Of a DNA stretch of 64,000 nucleotides, positions 59,701 through 64,000 are shown in pieces. Every line of letters begins with the position of its first letter. Positions within the stretch are counted from its first letter, which is position 1. The notes beneath the pieces are model-generated. The model saw only the letters and a list, made by a program, of their open reading frames with translations. It was not told the origin of the DNA and did no database searches. The position numbers were made by a program, and so were the translations under genes. The stretch comes from Neostethus bicornis. Lineage: Eukaryota > Chordata > Actinopteri > Atheriniformes > Phallostethidae. The stretch covers positions 1,550,001-1,614,000 of the forward strand of contig LR738557.1 of NCBI GenBank assembly GCA_902685375.1, read 5' to 3'.

Positions 59701-60474
59701 CCTGGCTGCATCCTCCAGCTCACGTGGGAGGATCCCGAGGCATTCCTCAGCCAGCTGTGAGACATAGTCCCTCCATCAGGTCAGGGGTCTACCTCTAAGT
59801 CTCCTCTTGGTGGAATGCGGCTGAAACGCCTCACCAGCAAGGCATTCAGAAGGCATCCTAAATTAGATGCCCAAACCACCCCATCTAGCTCCTCTCAACC
59901 CGGCAGAGCAACAGCTCTACTCCGAGCTCCTCCTGGATGGCAGAGCTCCTCAAACATTCCTCACCCTTTTCAATCTGTATCCTTTTCAATTAATCTGTTC
60001 CTACCTTGGAGTTTTATTTTAATCAATAGTTTATTATTGTAAATGTTTTTGATGTAGGCTAACATGTTTTATTTTGTTATTTCATACCATCTACCTGCTC
60101 AATATAAGTGTAATTTGTCTACTTGACTTCAATCTGTTTCATAAATGGATATGCATACAAAGAGATTTTTAAAAGTGATTATTAAAAGTTGGGATGACAT
60201 ATTCCTTTTTATGCTATTTCACCCCTACTCTGGTCCATTTAAAGACTGAATTAATAGAAATCAGTATATGGAATATCTGTGAAAGTCCATTTCTTTTTGA
60301 AACACACCATTGTGTGGAAACAGGACACACATGTCCACTGACGGGACCCAGACATGACAGACATTAAAAAATGTCATCTCACTGTAACAGCTGCTGCATG
60401 CTGTACCTGAAATCTTTGTCTGTAGATGTCATTTTCTCCAATAAGTTGGAGATGTGGTAGGACACGGCCGACAT
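44786..60474 (-). CDS. cand2: CAND2 (TIP120B), cullin-associated NEDD8-dissociated protein 2, complete (1244 aa)
   Basis: Coding exons, 5' to 3': 60474-60407, 59428-59285, 59169-59015, 58733-58610, 57567-57510, 57387-57189, 56350-56245, 55714-55575, 55246-54933, 54810-54669, 54486-54368, 53335-53180, 51858-51637, 51561-51355, 51183-50996, 49772-49607, 49424-49284, 49046-48907, 48783-48608, 48121-48026, 46883-46714, 46653-46489, 46227-46120, 45016-44786. Every phase joins and the total is 3735 nt with stop. CAND proteins are HEAT-repeat solenoids that wrap cullin-RBX1 and exchange substrate receptors. Seen: MSAVSYHISNLLEKMTSTDKDF start, ESDDEYSDDDDMSWKVRR acidic loop, HNKPSLIR, EMGPFKHTVDDGLD, and MESMDLS end. 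CAND2 rather than CAND1 is favoured by RQGCFCLLTELA and LVNPTQLLPRLQKQLKAG. CAND1 is the alternative. It is intact, with no frameshift. Confidence 0.93.
45130..45940 (-). mobile_element. WFGHLVRM-family LINE fragment in cand2 intron 23
   Basis: On the minus strand with breaks: LVLVRKRVECSLQVKDRVLPQEEEFKYIG, VKKELNQKAKLLIYLLIYVPTLTYGHQLWVMTEK, IQAAEMNFLRRV, WWFGHLVRMSSEWL and WIHWRVYVSQLA. This is the longest copy of the family in the window. The frame is broken several times. Same strand as cand2. Confidence 0.8.
46978..47540 (+). mobile_element. WFGHLVRM-family LINE fragment in cand2 intron 20
   Basis: VKKELSRKTKLSIYESKYIPTLTYGHQLWVVTERMRSWIQAAEMS, then GRRPRGRPRTRWRDYVSQLAGE, then CGACCCGGCCGTGGAA near the 3' end. 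Opposite strand to cand2. Frame broken. Confidence 0.8.
50093..50215 (+). repeat. tRNA-like SINE in cand2 intron 15
   Basis: A tRNA-sized block: GGTCCCAAGGG at the left and CCCTGGGAC at the right can pair as an acceptor stem. An A-box-like CCTAGTGGCAGAG and a B-box-like GGTTTGATTCC lie between them, and the sequence CTTTTGAC occurs at the anticodon loop position. An AT-rich tail (CTCAATAAAAATTAAAC) follows. The T stem does not pair well, so I call a SINE head rather than a functional tRNA (Gln-like). Confidence 0.6.
52235..52530. repeat. Two fragments of the ubiquitous fish repeat, tail to tail, in cand2 intron 12
   Basis: The plus part (52235-52392) has GTCCTCCCTATGTATG, CCACCCTCCAAAAACATACATG and GACGGTTCAGAAGATGAATG. 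The minus part (52393-52530) has TTCATTCATC, CTTCTGAATCGCTTATCC, GGCGAGAGGCGGG and GAACAGGTCGCCAATCTGTTGC. Their tails meet, giving a short inverted repeat. Confidence 0.65.
55925..56190 (-). mobile_element. WFGHLVRM-family LINE 3' fragment in cand2 intron 7
   Basis: In reverse: CCGTCTTCCGCTTATCC-type 3' end (CGTCTTCCGCTTATCCGGGGCCGGGTCGC), GTGAGACATAGTCTCTCCAG, CTTGGTCTCCTCCC. About 265 bases of the family's 3' end. Confidence 0.75.
56507..56720 (+). repeat. SINE-like repeat with a perfect 13-bp hairpin, cand2 intron 6
   Basis: AGCGCTGATCCAC, 5-base loop AAATG, GTGGATCAGCGCT form a perfect stem at 56507-56537. Next comes a tRNA-like segment (AGCGCTCACCAGCG..., B-box-like GGGTTTGATTC), then GGAGAAGACACCTAACCCCCG and an ATTT-repeat tail. 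Confidence 0.6.
57630..58400 (-). mobile_element. Decayed retroelement and tRNA-derived SINE in cand2 intron 4
   Basis: At 58270-58395 the minus strand reads GGATGGCACAGTGGGTAAAGC, then GCAGGTTTGATCCC. These are clear A- and B-box-like blocks followed by a body ending near GTACAGCGCTTTCAATGC, typical of a tRNA-derived SINE. From 57630 to 58200 broken minus-strand frames (GLETYYESFLFWYGDVLSNRQGKTGIS, VKVWPGG) recall an RTE-type reverse transcriptase, much decayed. The order suggests two separate insertions. Confidence 0.5.
59640..59965 (-). mobile_element. WFGHLVRM-family LINE 3' fragment in cand2 intron 1
   Basis: In reverse: CGTCTTCTGCTTATTCCGGGG, CAGCTGTGAGACATAGTCCCTCC, GAAACGCCTCACCAG, CAGAGCAACAGCTCTACTCCGAGCTCCTCC. 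Diverged and non-coding. Confidence 0.75.
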
Positions 60475-60629
60475 CGATGAAGTTTGCTGGAAAACACTTG
60501 CAGAAACTGTTTTGATTTGGGTTTTTAAAAAAGTTTTGAAGCTGGATCCTCAGTTTAATCTGACAACATGGCAGAGTGGTGGACAGAGAAGAGGGTCAGA
60601 AGAACATGACACTTCAGTTATATTTAGAT

Positions 60630-60730
60630 CAGCGTTTCTCAACTGGTGTTCCGCGGCACGCTACCGTAAAAAATTATATTATTTCACCTAATACGTCAAT
60701 CGCGATTAACCGGTAGCACCCAACGATTGT
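60630..60730 (+). mobile_element. Possible hAT-type transposon end between cand2 and sec13
   Basis: CAGCGTTTCTCAACTGGTGTTCCGCGGCAC matches the form of hAT (Charlie-like) terminal sequences. I did not find the opposite end, so the extent is uncertain. Confidence 0.4.
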
Positions 60731-61016
60731 TTTGGTCAATGTTGTAGTGTTTCTGTTGAGAAAAATGGATTAATGAGTTTTATTTCTCAATATGGCATTT
60801 TCTTTTTTTATTTACAGACAGACATAGATTGTTTACTGTAACCATAGCAACCCACTCCAGATTTTTTCAGAATAAAAAAATGTCCCTGGCTCCAAAAACG
60901 TTGAAAAAAGCTGATTTAGATACATGCTGACGGGTCATTAGTGACACTATGTGGACAATCGATGTACTGCAGCTTTACTATCACCAATGACAGAATAGTT
61001 TGTTTACTAGTAAAAA

Positions 61017-61041
61017 ATATATATATATATATATATATATT
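61017..61041. repeat. (AT)n microsatellite
   Basis: An uninterrupted run of about twelve AT units in the cand2-sec13 intergenic region. Confidence 0.9.
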
Positions 61042-61289
61042 ATTTTTATAGATAGGAAAAAAGTTCCCTTATAATTAAAAAAATATTTTTTATATATAAT
61101 TTTTGAATATAAGATATAATATTTATAAGACATAAACTGTATTTCTGGATGATCTTATGGTTTTCTATAGCAAAAAAAAATAAGGACTCTATTTTGTCAA
61201 ACTGTCAGCAGAAATATCCAATTTAATCGTTACTTATCATCTTAAAAATGATGACAAAGTGATTTAACACAAACCAGTAATTTAAAAAA

Positions 61290-61370
61290 TCCACCCTGGG
61301 CTGCCCGTTTGAGGCTATTGCCCCCGCGACCCGACCCCGGAACAAGCGAAGATGACGGAACGGAACTGTT
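61290..61370 (+). mobile_element. WFGHLVRM-family LINE tail
   Basis: TGGGCTGCCCGTTTGAGGCTATTGCCCCCGCGACCCGACCCCGGAACAAGCGAAGATGACGGAACGG. Only the extreme 3' end of the family is present. Same end as at 5340-5390. Confidence 0.8.
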
Positions 61371-61698
61371 CATCATGATCATATATTTTGTTTTAGTTTT
61401 GGACTCATTTTGAAACAATAAAAAAAGAGATAACTATGATTTAGGTGTAAGATCTCCTTTACATGACAGTATGTGTACAAAATAAAAGATTGTTGGGTTT
61501 GGGGCTTTTTTTTTTCGCAGTTTTTGTACTGTTTCAATTATTTTAGTGTCCACGGAACAAATTTGCCCCTTTCTTGTTTCAGTCGGTAGAATTGAGGTGA
61601 GACCTTGTGGAAGCGGTTTGTTGCCACGTCGGAATAGTAAAATAATCGGATTGAACTTTTTTAAAACAAAATAAAACGTTTTAGATTTACATCTCACC

Positions 61699-63823
61699 AT
61701 GGTAAGACCATTTAAAACTAATTTTAACATTTGGATCATTTTTATTTAAACAATGTTAATGTTTAATCCTTATCTGAACTGCTGACGTTAGCATGCTAAC
61801 AGAGATGCTAACATTAGCCCCAAAACACAACATGTCATTTTATTCTTAAAATTCTCTAACTTGTTCATTGCAGCTGTCTGTAACCAATACAGTGGATACC
61901 TCTCACGAGGATATGATCGTAAGTATTGTGGAGGGATCCATTTTAATTTATTTATAGATTATCTGATGCTTAAAGCCAATGTTAGGGTGGTACACTTACC
62001 AATTCTGTTTTTTAAAAGTAAGTTTTTCTATTATTTTCTGTCTCTGCTGCATTTTCATTGGTTATTTTTGACTATTTTGTAACTGTTAGAAATCAGGTAA
62101 ATAATCTAAAAGCCAGATCTGTTCACAACTTCATCTCTAAGTGTGTTTTGAGATTCCTGACAGATTAGATTACAATAAAACTTGGTTGTATTCATATTTA
62201 TTCACTTGTAAGAAGAAGAAAAAATCCTGACACAAATTAGCACATTAAAGTTTGGAAGATAGTTGTTTTTGGGTTTTTTGTCAAATGTCTTGGCAAGAAA
62301 TTCACACTCAAATGATGATAGAGTAACAGATTACTTTGCACCATGTAGTTCATCAGCTTTTATTACATTTATCGCCTTTATGTACATTCTGTCTGTACTA
62401 CTTGTTAAGATTTTAAATGGGATCAATAGTTTCATTCCTTACTTTGACATTATTCCTCTTTTTTCCTTATTCCCTTTTGTAAATTTATGATTCGTCCTTT
62501 ATTACTTGTAATATTTCTTTATTTCATGATTACTGCATTGCTGTTAGACACATTTAGAAATTAATCAACTACTTCTGATTTTGATTACATGTTGATGAGA
62601 AAATAAGAAATATCCAACCACTTATACACATTGATTCAGTCAATATTTGTTTTACGTTTTTTGTTTTAATGTCTTTTTCATTGTTATCTATTTCTTTTTT
62701 GTTTTATCAGCACGATGCCCAAATGGACTATTATGGGACTCGACTTGCCACCTGTTCTTCTGACCGGACTGTCAAGATCTTTGATGTTAGAAATGGAGGA
62801 CAGATATTGGTGGCAGATCTCAGAGGGTAAGAAACCACAGTTAAGCCTTAGGTCTGATGGGGAAGTTCGGGCATCTGGTTAGGATTTCTCCTTAATACCT
62901 CGCTGGTGAACAGTTCTGAACATGTCCCACCAGGGGAGACTCAGAGGCAGACCTCGGACCTGCTGGAGAGACTATTTCTCACAGTTGGCCGAGGAACGCC
63001 TTGGGATCCTAGCAGGTGAGCTGGTGGATGCAACCAGGATGAGAGAAGCCTGGTTCCCTGTCAGAGGGAGTTTATCAGACCTGTTGTCCTGTCGAGATGT
63101 GCAGCTTGGCGCCTCTGCATATTCCCTTGATGCATCCGAACTCCGCCCTATGATATAATCCCTGTCGAACTGAGCTTTTGTTTTGGATGCGGGTTGGGTT
63201 TAGGCTTGAATAAGGTCAGTGGTTAATGTTAGAGTAATTGCAGGTTTTGGTGTAGATAAACATTATGTGTCAGTAAATTGAAGAAGGATCACATACAACA
63301 AGGGTGTGCAACAGAGTGGGGCGGAGTTTGATTGCATCATAGAAGTTTAGTTGTGTCATGGTTATGCGCAGAATCGACCAGTCACAGATCTCTTGAGAAG
63401 ACCGCAGATCTCAATGGAACACCGGTCCTATATACGCGGAAGATGACCAGAAAATTGTTTTCATAAATCAAAAATGTTTTTTTTATAACACCACTTTTGT
63501 AAAATATTCTATAGTTTCAGTTTTTTTTAATTAGACAATTATTAAAATGGCAAACTGGCATAATTTCAAGAGCATCTTTTTTCTGTGACCTATTAAAGTT
63601 TACTGTTACTAGTGTTTGTCAGATTTGCCATAAATTGGTGTTTGATGAAAATGTGTGTGTGTATTTTGTAGTCATGAGGGTCCAGTGTGGCAGGTTGCGT
63701 GGGCTCACCCAATGTTCGGCAACATCGTGGCTTCCTGTTCTTATGATCGCAAGGTCGTCATCTGGAAAGAGGAGAATGCAACTTGGGACAAGATGTATGA
63801 GTACACTGGACATGAGTCATCTG
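61699..63823 (+). CDS. sec13: SEC13, COPII coat and nuclear pore WD40 protein, first four coding exons (partial)
   Basis: Coding exons: 61699-61701 (the ATG alone, then gtaag), 61874-61918, 62711-62826, 63672-63823. Phases join, and the frame continues beyond the window. SEC13 is a six-bladed propeller that pairs with SEC31 in the COPII cage and with the Nup107-160 complex. Seen: LSVTNTVDTSHEDMI, then HDAQMDYYGTRLATCSSDRTVKIFDVRNGGQILVADLRG, then HEGPVWQVAWAHPMFGNIVASCSYDRKVVIWKEENATWDKMYEYTGHESS. These match SEC13 blades one and two almost residue for residue. Residue 2 is Leu where the mammalian protein has Val. The start exon contributes only the initiator codon, as in other vertebrates to my knowledge. 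Transcribed away from cand2. The last ~177 bases of the window are intron. Confidence 0.95.
62850..63060 (+). mobile_element. WFGHLVRM-family LINE fragment in sec13 intron 3
   Basis: GTTCGGGCATCTGGTTAGGAT, GAACATGTCCCACC, RLRGRPRTCWRDYFSQLAEERLGILAGELVDATRMREAW in frame. 5' truncated. Its 3' end is lost. Confidence 0.75.
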
Positions 63824-64000
63824 GTCAGTGATTTAACTCATTAATGAGAGTTTAAAATTAAAATATTGTTTTTTCTAATGATCCCTGTGGCTCTCAGATG
63901 ATGATGTTCAAGTTCTCTTTTTTTGTTTTTATTAAATGATCTTCATTTATTTTGTTTCTTGATTATGCTGTTTGTGCCAAGTTCTCAAAGAATTGTTAGA

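Larger units (their letters stand above)
60475..61698. promoter_or_regulatory. Divergent cand2/sec13 intergenic region
   Basis: 1.2 kb between the two start codons, which point away from each other. It should contain both 5' UTRs and promoters unless non-coding first exons exist. I see no CpG island. It holds a possible hAT end (60630), an (AT)n run (61017-61041), a LINE tail (61290-61370) and long T/A runs. Confidence 0.6.

Noticed and set aside
44786..60474. Assigning the HEAT-repeat gene to CAND1
   Set aside because: Start, LVNP...RLQKQL and QGCFCLLTEL segments look more like CAND2. Certainty would need a tree.
1..64000. CRISPR arrays, operons or bacterial features
   Set aside because: The sequence is clearly vertebrate with spliced genes. 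No regularly spaced repeats of that kind were seen.

Overview
The window is teleost fish genomic DNA. It is AT-rich, has introns with GT-AG borders, and is full of fish-type retroelements. It holds three recognisable single-copy vertebrate genes (an angiopoietin-1-like 5' exon, cand2, sec13) plus a small cluster of fish immune-type receptor genes. Exons were read by hand from splice signals, frame continuity and family motifs. No alignment was run.

Layout, left to right. (1) 1311-1706, minus: first coding exon of an angiopoietin-1-like gene; the rest of the gene lies beyond the left edge. (2) 1.7-22.7 kb: a gene-poor, repeat-rich stretch. It contains a nearly intact LTR retrotransposon (5513-10372) with LTRs that appear to differ at one base, integrase placed before reverse transcriptase, and most of reverse transcriptase/RNase H missing. 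It also contains fragments of at least three non-LTR families, and two copies of a GC-rich poly(A)-tailed retroposon, one flanked by a clear 14-bp target-site duplication. (3) 22.7-42.7 kb, plus: three tandem paralogous receptor genes of the CD300/pIgR-like (CMRF35-like) type, here A, B and C. Each has a signal peptide, a short Cys-bearing N-terminal exon, one or two CD300-type V domains, a transmembrane segment and a tyrosine-motif tail. A and C carry an ITIM; B has His at the matching tyrosine. C has one V domain, and its transmembrane-to-tail intron holds a LINE fragment that is itself split by a 3.2-kb DNA transposon with ~260-bp inverted repeats. That transposon encodes a PIN/FEN-nuclease-like protein with a Cys-rich C-terminus and one internal stop. 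(4) 44.8-60.5 kb, minus: complete cand2, 24 coding exons, 1244 residues. (5) 61.7 kb to the end, plus: first four coding exons of sec13, divergent from cand2.

The host genes are not one pathway. Angiopoietin is a secreted Tie2 ligand, the receptors are probable leukocyte signalling proteins, CAND2 acts on cullin-RING ubiquitin ligases, and SEC13 is a COPII/nuclear-pore scaffold. The most unusual items are the PIN-protein transposon, the RT-less but apparently recent LTR element, and the receptor trio with its shared N-terminal exon and divergent tail motifs.
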